Part shown: piece by piece, positions 6,057-13,628 of the stretch | Numbering within the stretch: the stretch's first letter is position 1 | Layout of the letters: each line of letters opens with the position of its first letter | DNA from: a virus | Virus record (IMG/VR): IMGVR_UViG_3300008055_000273 | Location: 1-27,917 of that record | Strand: one strand, 5' to 3' | Length of the DNA stretch: 27,917 nucleotides | The notes under the pieces: generated by a model | The model's input: only the letters and a program-made list of their open reading frames with translations | Database searches by the model: none | What the model was told of the DNA's origin: nothing | Made by a program: the position numbers and the translations under genes

Positions 6057-6959
6057 ATGGCGCGCGACTTCCTCAGTACGATCCGACTCCCGCGCGTGGC
6101 GTCTCTCCCTGGTTCCGCGAACCAGGGAGACGCCGTCGTGCTCACGTCCGACGGCTTGCTCTACGTCTACGATGGGAGCAACTGGATCAAGCGTACTGGG
6201 CCGCTCACCAAGACCGTCAACTCGATCGTCACCAGCAACCTCGGCTTCTGGTATCGCTCTTCGATCGGCGTCACGCAGTCGAGCGCGCCACCGGACATCT
6301 CACAGATCCTCGACTACTCGGGAAACTCGAACACGCTCTCGCAAGGCACCGCTGCCGATCGTCCGCACCTCACGTCCGGCTACATCGACTTCGATGGCGT
6401 GAGCCAGTACATCGAGGCTGCCGACGCCGCCAGCCTCGACCCGACCACCGCGTTCACGCTCGCGCTGCGCATCAAGCCCGACGTGCTGACAGGCGGGCGT
6501 TGCTGGATCTCGAAGTCGCAGACGAGCGGCTCGGGCTCGTGGTCCGTGCAGTACAGCGGCGAGCTCCGCTTTTGGACCGGCGTGCCCGGCGTCAACGGCG
6601 CAGCATGGAGCGGCGCTGCGCTCACGGCGGGTGCCTGGCACACGATCCTCTTCCGCTACGCGTCGTCGGCGCTGCGCTGCCGGATCAATGGCGCGGAGCA
6701 GACGATCGCGACGTCGTACGGCACGATCCCCGCGTCGCTTCCCGTGGGCACGGACGTGCTCCGCATCGCGTCGTTCGCGGGCACGCCGTCGCAGTTCTTC
6801 GACGGCGCGGTCGCCGAGGTCGTTGGCGTCAACGCTGCGCTCACTGATCAGCAGATGCTCGACCTCGAAGACGTGCTCACGAACGGGCCGACGTCCGGTG
6901 GCACGGCGGGCATCGACGCGAGCGCGGCGCTCTACCAGACTTGGATCGCGGGAGGCTGA
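6057..6959 (+). CDS. LamG-like lectin domain virion protein
   Basis: A 300-residue protein. It starts MARDFLSTI, like the previous fibre (MARQFLVDI), suggesting a shared way of joining the virion, followed by a short adaptor (GLLYVYDGSNWIK). Residues about 110-285 show the pattern of a concanavalin A-like / laminin-G fold: YIDFDGVSQYIEAAD, FTLALRIKPD, AWHTILFRY, CRINGAEQ and FFDGAVAEVVGVNAAL. Such domains bind sugars, so a role in adsorption to surface glycans is likely. ATG at 6057 lies 2 bases after the previous stop (TGATCATG). An in-frame start at 5388 is rejected because it would overlap the whole fibre gene. Confidence 0.8.
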   Translation: MARDFLSTIRLPRVASLPGSANQGDAVVLTSDGLLYVYDGSNWIKRTGPLTKTVNSIVTSNLGFWYRSSIGVTQSSAPPDISQILDYSGNSNTLSQGTAADRPHLTSGYIDFDGVSQYIEAADAASLDPTTAFTLALRIKPDVLTGGRCWISKSQTSGSGSWSVQYSGELRFWTGVPGVNGAAWSGAALTAGAWHTILFRYASSALRCRINGAEQTIATSYGTIPASLPVGTDVLRIASFAGTPSQFFDGAVAEVVGVNAALTDQQMLDLEDVLTNGPTSGGTAGIDASAALYQTWIAGG

Positions 6960-6960
6960 G

Positions 6961-7935
6961 ATGCTGCTGCAAGGAAACTGGCGACTCCAGATCACTGTCG
7001 ACTCCGGCACGGCTGTCCAGTTCGTCGCCGATGCGTGGGACTCGACGGCGAGCGGCGTGATCGTGCATCCGGGCTACCGGAACACGGGCACGAGCAACGG
7101 AGCGACGCCGGTCGACGTCATCGCGGCGCCCGTGACGGCGAGCCTCGATCGACGCGCGAAGTACATCGAGATCACGAACACCGACACGGTGACCCGCGTC
7201 GTGACGGTGCGCCTCTTCGATGGCACGACGTCGCGTGCGTCGCGCTCGTGGGGCCTGCCGGCGAGTGCGGCGATCTACTGGACGCCGCAGGCTGGATGGG
7301 TCGCGCCGAACACCGCGACGGTCACGGGCGCCGAAGCGTGGGAGACGCGAGTGATCGCATCGATCGGCGCGGTGAAATGCTCGCCCGGGAACGCGATCTA
7401 CCAGATGCAGCGCGCCGGCAACGTCGCGGCGACGCCCACGAACATCAGCACGTCGGTCGCGCGGTGCAGTCTCTTCCGGCCGCCACAGAACATCACGGTC
7501 AACACGATCCGCTTCTATGGCGTCGGCGCGACGACGAGCGTCTTCCGCTGCGCGATCTACCGCCTTTCCGACCTCGCGCGCCTCACGAGCGAGCTCGTGT
7601 TCACCACGGCCGCGAACACCTGGGACACGGCGGGCACGTCGCTGAACCTCTCGCTCACCGCCGGCACGGCGTACTTCATGGCGTGTTCGGTCAACGCGAC
7701 GGGCACGACTGCGGGCATCGGCTGCGTCGGTGGCACCGTCGCCGCGACGACGGGTCAGATCGCGACCGCTCCGGGTGCGCTGCCCGGCTCGCTGCAGCCG
7801 AGCCTCGGCTACCTCGACTCGTACTTCTTCCAGTTCGCGGTGACGAGCGGCGCGCTCCCCGAGACCGCAGCGACGCTCGCCGCTCAGGCCGCATGGACGG
7901 GCGGCATGCCGCTGTTCTTCCTGGACAACGCTTGA
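6961..7935 (+). CDS. Beta-rich virion protein, possible fibre or receptor-binding protein
   Basis: A 324-residue protein with no clear family. Composition is Thr/Ala/Ser/Gly-rich with alternating beta segments, for example YIEITNTDTVTRVVTVRLF (a jelly-roll style strand pair near residue 65), FRCAIYRLSDLARLTSELVF and YFMACSVNATGT. These resemble carbohydrate-binding beta-sandwich modules of fibre-associated proteins. ATG at 6961 starts directly after the previous stop. The gene ends a group of four surface-type genes; the next gap holds a hairpin and a promoter-like motif before the sheath. Confidence 0.65.
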   Translation: MLLQGNWRLQITVDSGTAVQFVADAWDSTASGVIVHPGYRNTGTSNGATPVDVIAAPVTASLDRRAKYIEITNTDTVTRVVTVRLFDGTTSRASRSWGLPASAAIYWTPQAGWVAPNTATVTGAEAWETRVIASIGAVKCSPGNAIYQMQRAGNVAATPTNISTSVARCSLFRPPQNITVNTIRFYGVGATTSVFRCAIYRLSDLARLTSELVFTTAANTWDTAGTSLNLSLTAGTAYFMACSVNATGTTAGIGCVGGTVAATTGQIATAPGALPGSLQPSLGYLDSYFFQFAVTSGALPETAATLAAQAAWTGGMPLFFLDNA

Positions 7936-7947
7936 TCGGCGAGCCTA

Positions 7948-7978
7948 CTGGCTTGCTGCGCAGGTATCGTGTAGCGTA
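7948..7978 (+). promoter_or_regulatory. Promoter-like motif upstream of the tail sheath gene
   Basis: CTGGC-N14-TCGTGTAGCGTA matches the element before the capsid gene (402-432) with identical spacing and ends 64 bases before the sheath start. A hairpin at 7939-7956 (7 bp including one G-U pair, loop TACT) overlaps its left end and may end transcription from upstream. Downstream lie a second hairpin (8006-8011 with 8016-8021) and the ribosome site AGGAGGA (8027-8033). Confidence 0.4.
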
Positions 7979-8041
7979 CAGGGCACCGGGAGAGGTTCGG
8001 CATTCGCGGTCTGGTGACCGCCTCGCAGGAGGACAGAGATC

Positions 8042-10129
8042 ATGGGCTTCATCAGGCGATTCGGCTACTTCCCCGGCACCGAGGTCATCACGCAGATCGA
8101 GGGCGTCGTCGTCGTGGACCTCCCGCCCCCCGGAGGGGTGCAGGGTGTCGGCGTCGGCGTCGCCTGCGTCGTCGGCGAGTTCGCGGACTGCTCCTACGCC
8201 GTCTCCGTGAACAGCAGCGGTGTCGTGTCCACCAAGATCCGCCCCGTCGAGGTCTTCTCGGCAACCGATCTGATCAACAAGGTCGGCGGCTTCGACGAGA
8301 CGCTGGGCGAGTTCGGCATCTCCGAAGGCAACGGCTTCGCGGCGCTGCGAAGCAAGAAGTTCGCGCGCCTGGTCGTCGTCCCGATCAACCTCGCGAGCGC
8401 GAACGGCTGCCGCTACTTCCGCGAGCTCCCGCTCGGGACGACGCAGACCAACCCCAACCCGGTCGTCCCCGTCACCGGGGCCACGATCGCCGCTGGGCGT
8501 GAGTTCCGCGCGGCGGGCCTCCCGCAGAGCCGGCTCCGTGTCGCCGCGCGCGTGCAGTTCACCGCGCTCGCGCCGATCGCGACCGGCGTCGGCGGCTCGA
8601 CCACGAACGCTGCGGCAGCCGCGACGCAGACCTTCACCGCGACGGGCGGCTTCGACTGGACCACGATCGTCCGGCCCGATGGGACGCTCGGCGCGCGGAA
8701 GGGCGACATCCTCGTCATCGGCAACAACAACGCTGGCGCGCGCCAGCCGCTTCCCTCGGGCGGCAACCTCGGCGCGGGCACGTACCGCGTCGCGAGCGAT
8801 CCGAGCTCGGGCGCCACGATCTCCCTGGAGCGGCTCGACGGAGCCAACTTCGCGTTCGTGACGGCGACCGCGATCCCCTGGCGCCTGCACTATGCCTCCG
8901 ATGCGGACTCCGCTCCGGTGCTCGTCCCCGGCAGCGCGACGCCGGGCGGCTACGGTGCGGGCGACGTCGGCGGCTACACCGTGCCGACGCGCCCCCTGAC
9001 CGACTCGTCCGGCGCGCAGACCGATGGCACCTACGCCACCGGGCTCGTGCTCTCGCCCGTCGTCACCCCGACCGCGCTCACGGGCTCGTCCTGGGACGGG
9101 CTCTCGGGCCTCGGCGGACGCCTCATGCCCGGCGTCGGCGGCGGCATCGCCTTCACCGTCGCCCTCCAGGGCATCAACCGCCCCGCGAACGCCACGCTCG
9201 ATGCGGCCTACTCGACGGCGATCGATTCGCTGCTGGCCGAGGAGCAGCCGGCGCGCGACGTCAACATCCTGTGGACGGCGCGCAAGAGCAGCACGATCCG
9301 CAACAAGGTCAAGACGCACGTCCTGGACGCGAGCTCGCGCGCCGTCGGGCGCATGGGCGTGCTCTCGCCCGATCTCGCGCAGCAGACCACGACCGCGGTC
9401 ATCGCGGACGCCGACCCCGGCGTGGGCGCGAATCGCGACGAGCGGATCGTGTACTCCTGGCCTGGCGCGCAGGTCTTCGTGCAGGAAGCGGTCGGCTTCC
9501 GCCTGCGGACGGCCGACTCGAACACCACGATCGACGGCATCCTCGATCAGACGTTCGACGGCTGGGTGTCGGCGGTGCTCTCGAACCTCCCGCCCGAGCG
9601 CAACCCCGGCCAGGCGGCCCCGCCCGTGCCCCAGGTGCTCGCCCCGGTGCTGGGGATCCAGCGCGGCGTCACCGATCTCAGCATGTCCGAGTACATCCAG
9701 CTTCGCGCCGCGGGCATCGCCGCGCTCAAGATGGATCGTACCGTCGGCCCGGTCATCCAGAGCGGCGTGACCACGTCGCTCGTGAGCGGGCAGAAGAACA
9801 TCAACCGTCGGCGCATGGCGGACTTCATCGAAGACTCGCTCGCGCAGCGTCTCGTGCAGTTCGTGAAGCTACCGCAGACGCAGCAGTTGAAGGACGCGGC
9901 GGTCGGCGAGGTCGACGCGTTCCTCGACTCGCTGCTGTCGCCGAACAACCCCGCCGCGCAGCGGATCGCCGGTTACCAGATCGACGACCGCAGCGGCAAC
10001 ACGCCCGAGCTCGAAGCCCAGGGCATCTACGTGATCATCGTGCGCGTGCGCACGCTGGCGACTGCGGACTTCATCGTCCTGCAGGCGCAGATCGGCGAAC
10101 GCGTGCAGCTTCTCCCGCTGGTCGCGTGA
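8042..10129 (+). CDS. Contractile tail sheath protein
   Basis: A 695-residue protein. The start FGYFPGTEVITQIEGVVVVDL, the run of beta strands near residue 30 (VQGVGVGVACVVGEF), the LINKVGGFDETLG segment and the C-terminal end (QGIYVIIVRVRTLATADFIVLQ) are characteristic of phage sheath subunits, whose conserved C-terminal domain wraps the tube while variable insertions face outward. The length exceeds compact sheaths of about 400-500 residues, and the Thr/Ala/Gly-rich middle (about residues 190-330) is probably such an insertion. A strong AGGAGGA precedes the ATG. A strong terminator follows, and the tail tube gene lies further downstream after an HNH insertion. Confidence 0.9.
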   Translation: MGFIRRFGYFPGTEVITQIEGVVVVDLPPPGGVQGVGVGVACVVGEFADCSYAVSVNSSGVVSTKIRPVEVFSATDLINKVGGFDETLGEFGISEGNGFAALRSKKFARLVVVPINLASANGCRYFRELPLGTTQTNPNPVVPVTGATIAAGREFRAAGLPQSRLRVAARVQFTALAPIATGVGGSTTNAAAAATQTFTATGGFDWTTIVRPDGTLGARKGDILVIGNNNAGARQPLPSGGNLGAGTYRVASDPSSGATISLERLDGANFAFVTATAIPWRLHYASDADSAPVLVPGSATPGGYGAGDVGGYTVPTRPLTDSSGAQTDGTYATGLVLSPVVTPTALTGSSWDGLSGLGGRLMPGVGGGIAFTVALQGINRPANATLDAAYSTAIDSLLAEEQPARDVNILWTARKSSTIRNKVKTHVLDASSRAVGRMGVLSPDLAQQTTTAVIADADPGVGANRDERIVYSWPGAQVFVQEAVGFRLRTADSNTTIDGILDQTFDGWVSAVLSNLPPERNPGQAAPPVPQVLAPVLGIQRGVTDLSMSEYIQLRAAGIAALKMDRTVGPVIQSGVTTSLVSGQKNINRRRMADFIEDSLAQRLVQFVKLPQTQQLKDAAVGEVDAFLDSLLSPNNPAAQRIAGYQIDDRSGNTPELEAQGIYVIIVRVRTLATADFIVLQAQIGERVQLLPLVA

Positions 10130-10136
10130 CGCTTGC

Positions 10137-10213
10137 ACCGCGTCATGCGGCGCGGTACCTTCTGTGCTGCGACGGCGGCTCGCGGTAGGCGCGAGTGCGG
10201 ACCACACTCCCGC
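10137..10213 (+). other. Alternative hairpins in the leader between sheath and HNH genes
   Basis: Three stems are visible: 10137-10142 with 10151-10156 (ACCGCG/CGCGGT); CTCGCG-GTAGG-CGCGAG at 10179-10195; and 10190-10197 with 10205-10214 (5 bp, a CC bulge, 3 bp). The last two share bases 10190-10195 and cannot form together. They precede a strong terminator, so a switch is conceivable, but nothing shows one. Confidence 0.35.
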
Positions 10214-10224
10214 GAGGGAGGATA

Positions 10225-10258
10225 GGGCCCGAGAGCAACAAGCTCTCGGGCTCTTTCG
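10225..10258 (+). terminator. Intrinsic terminator after the tail sheath gene
   Basis: A perfect 10-bp GC-rich stem (10227-10236 with 10242-10251, loop AACAA) extends by two further pairs and is followed by TCTTTCGCTT. This is the clearest intrinsic terminator in the window. It separates the sheath from the HNH and tube genes and would lower transcription of later genes relative to the sheath. Confidence 0.85.
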
Positions 10259-10273
10259 CTTCTGGAGGACTCG

Positions 10274-10801
10274 ATGGCGCGTGGTCGGAAGGTAGGATCG
10301 AGCAAGCGGAAGCCGGGCATGGAAGCGCTCTGCAACCGCTGTAAGCTCGTGCTGCCTTCTGCGTGTTTCCGCACGCGCACGGTCGGTGGGCACACATATC
10401 TGCGTTCGACATGCCGCAACTGCGAGCAATCGAGCACTGGGCAGAAGAAGGCGATCAGGAAGTGGCAGCAACAGCATCCTGACAAGATGAAGGCGGCGCG
10501 TACGAAGTTCCGAGTTGAGCAGCCTGCGCGTGCGCAGTCGCACAGCAAAAAGTGGCGTGCGCGTAAGAAGGGCGTCGAGGCGACGCTGACACACGACGAC
10601 TGGATGGAGCTCTGCTCGGCAGGTGTATGCCACTACTGTAAGCGCACGGATCTGCCCTTGACACAGGACCATGTTCTCCCGCTCTCCAGAGGCGGGCCGC
10701 ACACGAAGGACAACGTCGTCCCCGCGTGCCGACCGTGCAACTCGTCCAAGAAGGACAAGACGCCGGCCGAGTGGGAATCCTGGAAGAAGGAGATGAACTG
10801 A
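10274..10801 (+). CDS. HNH homing endonuclease (inserted)
   Basis: A 175-residue basic protein with a Lys-rich middle and two zinc-type sites. An N-terminal pair C20-x2-C23 and C47-x2-C50 resembles a treble-clef ribbon. The C-terminal HNH nuclease shows C119-HY-C122, the D132-H133 catalytic pair in DHVLPLSRGG, and ACRPCNSSK. These residues match the HNH family, which cleaves DNA in a metal-dependent way; free-standing phage members usually act as homing enzymes. Codon use is visibly less GC-rich than in its neighbours, with many A- or T-ending codons. It splits the sheath and tube genes, which are usually adjacent. The ATG follows GGAGGA. Confidence 0.9.
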   Translation: MARGRKVGSSKRKPGMEALCNRCKLVLPSACFRTRTVGGHTYLRSTCRNCEQSSTGQKKAIRKWQQQHPDKMKAARTKFRVEQPARAQSHSKKWRARKKGVEATLTHDDWMELCSAGVCHYCKRTDLPLTQDHVLPLSRGGPHTKDNVVPACRPCNSSKKDKTPAEWESWKKEMN

Positions 10802-10803
10802 TC

Positions 10804-11238
10804 ATGTCGCAACGCATCAAGGGTCAGGAAGTGGAGCTCATCCTCGTCGCCGGGGGTCGGCCGCTCACCAACATCACGACCATCCGATCGTTCGAGTTCG
10901 CGTTCCAGACCGAGGTGCTCCGTGAGGGCTACCTCGGCGAGACGACCGATCGGCGGGACTCGGTCTTCCGCGGTATCTCCGCGCGCATGTCGATGCACAT
11001 CGAGAACCAGGACATCCTGAGCCTCTTCCTGCAGATCGTGGAGAAGGCGCGGCGCCGCACGCCCGGTGTCCAGATCAACGTCAAGGTGACGCTCAACTTC
11101 CCCAACGGCCAGCGCCCGCGCGTGCTGATCCCCGACGTCGAGTTCGGCGAGCTCCCGTTCAGCTTCGGCAGCCGCTCGGACTACGGCGAGGTGTCGCTCT
11201 CGATGGAGGCGGCACAGGCCAGCGTGATCATCGCCTGA
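10804..11238 (+). CDS. Tail tube protein
   Basis: A 144-residue protein directly after sheath and HNH genes, with size and pattern typical of myovirus tail tubes: MSQRIKGQEVELILVAGG at the N-terminus, a loop of LREGYLGETTDRRDSVF, a helix HIENQDILSLFLQIVEKARRR, and a C-terminal pair of strands (VLIPDVEFGELPFSF, then YGEVSLSMEAAQASVI). Tube hexamers form the channel inside the sheath. ATG at 10804 is 2 bases after the HNH stop (TGATCATG). Its ribosome site GAAGGAG (10786-10792) lies inside the end of the HNH coding sequence, so HNH and tube translation are coupled. The TGA stop sits inside a strong stem-loop. Confidence 0.85.
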   Translation: MSQRIKGQEVELILVAGGRPLTNITTIRSFEFAFQTEVLREGYLGETTDRRDSVFRGISARMSMHIENQDILSLFLQIVEKARRRTPGVQINVKVTLNFPNGQRPRVLIPDVEFGELPFSFGSRSDYGEVSLSMEAAQASVIIA

Positions 11239-11254
11239 GCACGTTGCTCAGGCG
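11232..11254 (+). terminator. Stem-loop at the end of the tail tube gene
   Basis: A perfect 10-bp stem (11232-11241 with 11245-11254) with a three-base loop CGT contains the tube stop codon. It is followed by TCGTAACC, not a T run, so it may be a weak terminator, an mRNA stabiliser or a processing site rather than a full intrinsic terminator. Confidence 0.5.
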
Positions 11255-11281
11255 TCGTAACCAGATCGGGAGAGAACACAC

Positions 11282-11683
11282 ATGGCGAACAGCAACAAGG
11301 TCGGCAGCATCGAGGAGATGGCGGAGAAGCTCGCGGCGCGTGAGCGCGAGCGTCCCGTCCACGTCTACAGCGTCCCGCCGTCGCTCGCCGGCCTCGGCAT
11401 CCGCACGATCGGGCTCGTCGAGCTCACAGTCGAAGAGGAGATGATCGCGCAGAAGCGCGGGCGGAACGACGCGATGCGCATCGCCTCGGAGCTCGCGAAG
11501 GAGTCGCTCCGCATGATCGACGGGCGCGTGCTGTCCAGCGCGGACGGCTCGCTCGACGCCGCGTGGGCCGCGCTGCACCCCAAGCTCCGCACGCTCGTGA
11601 CGACGGCGTTCAACGATCTGCACTCGCCGACCGACCACGAGGCGATCGGTTTTCTCAAGAGCCGTCAGGTCGTTGTCCGATAG
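11282..11683 (+). CDS. Tail assembly chaperone, zero-frame product (gpG-like)
   Basis: A 133-residue protein at the place and size of the first tail-assembly chaperone, between tube and tape measure. It is charged and helical (IEEMAEKLAARERERP, LTVEEEMIAQKRGRNDAMRIASELAKE), with a C-terminal helix TTAFNDLH. It probably helps the tape measure and tube to assemble. A second frame continues from its end with no start codon of its own, which fits the frameshift pair known from lambda gpG/gpGT. CGGGAGAG precedes the ATG. The zero-frame stop TAG is at 11681-11683, inside the loop of the frameshift hairpin. Confidence 0.8.
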   Translation: MANSNKVGSIEEMAEKLAARERERPVHVYSVPPSLAGLGIRTIGLVELTVEEEMIAQKRGRNDAMRIASELAKESLRMIDGRVLSSADGSLDAAWAALHPKLRTLVTTAFNDLHSPTDHEAIGFLKSRQVVVR

Positions 11684-11895
11684 TCGACCTCGCGGCTCTC
11701 GCCCACACCATCGGTGAGGAAGGCGATCGTAACCGCAAGCTCTGGAAGACGCTCGCCTTCCTCGCCCGCTACGGACACCAGAACATGCGCAGTTGGCTCA
11801 GTGCTCCGGTGACTGAGCTCTACGCAGCCGCGGAGGCTCTCGGAGAGATCCTACAAGAAGAGAACGAAGCGACGCGGAGTGCCATGGAGAAGTGA
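11282..11895 (+). CDS. Tail assembly chaperone, -1 frameshift product (gpGT-like)
   Basis: If ribosomes slip one base back at TTT (11651-11653), reading continues with TCT at 11653 and ends at the TGA at 11893-11895, giving about 204 residues (124 from the first frame and 80 from the second). The second-frame part looks like genuine protein: IVDLAALAHTIGEEGDRNRK, then LWKTLAFLARYG and a helical end ELYAAAEALGEILQEEN. It has no ATG or GTG with a ribosome site near its beginning. The tape measure start follows as TGATG overlap. The exact slip position is inferred. Confidence 0.7.
11648..11698 (+). promoter_or_regulatory. Programmed -1 frameshift signal
   Basis: Zero-frame codons GGT TTT CTC at 11648-11656 allow a tRNA-Phe on TTT to slip one base back onto another TTT. 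After 5 bases comes a long stem: 11659-11664 (GAGCCG) with 11693-11698, a 2-by-2 internal loop, then 11667-11672 (AGGTCG) with 11685-11690, enclosing a 12-base loop. No standard X-XXY-YYZ heptamer in the zero frame exists nearby, so the slip site is unusual. Confidence 0.6.
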
Positions 11896-13628
11896 TGCCG
11901 AACATCGTCGAAATCGTCGAGACGCAACTCAAGGTCGCTGGTACGTCCGCGTACAACAACGCCCTGAGCAGCGTCTCGCGTACTGCGGGGATGGCCGGTA
12001 GAGCGATCGACACGCTGACTTCTCTCGTCAACCCGCTGAGCGTCGCGCTGGCGGGGGTTGGCCTCGGCATGACCGCGCACGCGGTCGCCGAGGTCAACTC
12101 GCAGTTCGAGGAGTCGCAACGGCTGATCGCCGGCATCTTCACGACGATGGGCATGGCCGGTGACTTCAACCAGGGCCTCGCCCAAGCCGCGCAGACGATG
12201 GACATGATCACTGTTGCGGCTGCTCGTCTGCCCGGTGAGGCCGAGGACTACATCAACGTCTTCCAGACGGGCCTCACGGTCGTGCAGCAGACGTTCCGCG
12301 GCTCGACGGAGGAGATGACCGACTTCACGAACCAGTACACGGCGATCATGTCGACCCTCGGCGTGCACTCGGCCGAGGCCGGCTTCTCCCTCGTCCGCGC
12401 GCTCGCGTCGGGGCGCGGTCAGATCGATCAGCAGTCGATGGCGTTCCAACGTCTGCTGCCGTTCATCCAGCAGGCGACGCGGGGGACCCAGCGCCAAGTC
12501 ACTTCGATCCAGCAGTTCAACGCGCTCACGCAGCAGCAGCGCGGCGAGGTGCTGCGGGCGACCCTCGCCCAAGAGGGCCTCGTCGCGATGCTCGACGACG
12601 CGGGCACGTCCTGGAACGCGCAGACCGGCGCGCTCGCATCGATCGTGCGCATGATGGGGCGCATGGCGACGTCGCCGCTCTTCGACGCGATGAAGGACTG
12701 GCTCGGGCAGTTCAACGCGCTCTTCATGGACGGCGAAGGACAGTTGACGAGCTTCGGTGCGACGCTCACCACGATCGGCAGCTACATCTCCGAGGTGCTG
12801 GTCGCTGGCGTCAACAACCTGATCGAGTTCATCGGGCCCGGCGTGGACGCGCTGTCCGAGCTCGGCAAGGGGCTGAGCGACATCCTGTCCCCGATCTTCG
12901 CGCAACTCGCGAGCGTGGGATCGGAAACGACAGGGTTCCTCGACGCGTTCTGGCCGACCGTGCAGGTCGTGACCGAGAACGTGCTCGCGTTCATCGACGC
13001 GATGCGCCCGATCGCTACCATCCTGATCGACTTCGGGCAGTACGTCTTCCGCGCGCACGTCGTGATCGCGCAACGTCTCTATCCGACGTTCATGGAGCTC
13101 TGGTATGCGCTCACCGAGCTCTGGCATTCGATCAGCGACTTGCTCGCACCCATCGCCTTCCTCGTCACCGGCACGACAGAGGCGACTATGGGGCTCGACT
13201 TCTTCATCCTGACGATCGAGATCGTCGTGCGCGGGCTCACGGCGATGATCGAAGCGATCACATGGTTCAACCGGCAGTTCAACATCATGTCTGGCGGGCA
13301 GGCGACGGCCGACTTCCTGCGTGGGCAGCAGGGTCGCGAGGAGGGCATCTACGCCGCGATGCAGCGGCGAGCGGCCGAGGACGCGGCGAAGGCCGAATCG
13401 CGGCGCAGGGAGGCGGGACGGGGCGGCGGTGCCGTCCCGCCGCCCCCAGGCGCGCGGCCGGGGACGTCGGTGCACCAGGACTTCCGCCACAGCCGTTTCG
13501 ACATCACCCAGCGCTTCCAGGAAGGCTTCGATCCTGACCGTATCGCTGTGGCGTTCGCCGACGACGTCGGGCGCATCGGCGAGCAGCGTCTCCAGTCCGG
13601 CCTGGAGCCCATCTTCGGGGTGCGGTGA
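11895..13628 (+). CDS. Tape measure protein
   Basis: A 577-residue protein following the chaperone pair, the standard place for the tape measure that sets tail length and guides tube growth. It is mostly helical with hydrophobic stretches typical of the family: VNPLSVALAGVGLGMTAHAV near residues 45-65 and a C-terminal membrane-like series around IATILIDFG, LLAPIAFLVTG and MGLDFFILTIEIVVRGL. A charged coiled segment RRAAEDAAKAESRRREAG and a Pro-rich linker precede the end. I took ATG at 11895 (TGATG overlap with the preceding stop); GTG at 11892 would add one residue. If the usual 1.5 angstrom per residue holds, the tail would be around 85 nm, a short myovirus. Confidence 0.85.
   Translation: MPNIVEIVETQLKVAGTSAYNNALSSVSRTAGMAGRAIDTLTSLVNPLSVALAGVGLGMTAHAVAEVNSQFEESQRLIAGIFTTMGMAGDFNQGLAQAAQTMDMITVAAARLPGEAEDYINVFQTGLTVVQQTFRGSTEEMTDFTNQYTAIMSTLGVHSAEAGFSLVRALASGRGQIDQQSMAFQRLLPFIQQATRGTQRQVTSIQQFNALTQQQRGEVLRATLAQEGLVAMLDDAGTSWNAQTGALASIVRMMGRMATSPLFDAMKDWLGQFNALFMDGEGQLTSFGATLTTIGSYISEVLVAGVNNLIEFIGPGVDALSELGKGLSDILSPIFAQLASVGSETTGFLDAFWPTVQVVTENVLAFIDAMRPIATILIDFGQYVFRAHVVIAQRLYPTFMELWYALTELWHSISDLLAPIAFLVTGTTEATMGLDFFILTIEIVVRGLTAMIEAITWFNRQFNIMSGGQATADFLRGQQGREEGIYAAMQRRAAEDAAKAESRRREAGRGGGAVPPPPGARPGTSVHQDFRHSRFDITQRFQEGFDPDRIAVAFADDVGRIGEQRLQSGLEPIFGVR

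Noticed and set aside
11563-11680. Independent start (GTG 11563) for the second chaperone frame
   Set aside because: The first part of that frame has shadow composition and the GTG lies inside the first chaperone gene with no ribosome site; frameshifting explains the junction better.
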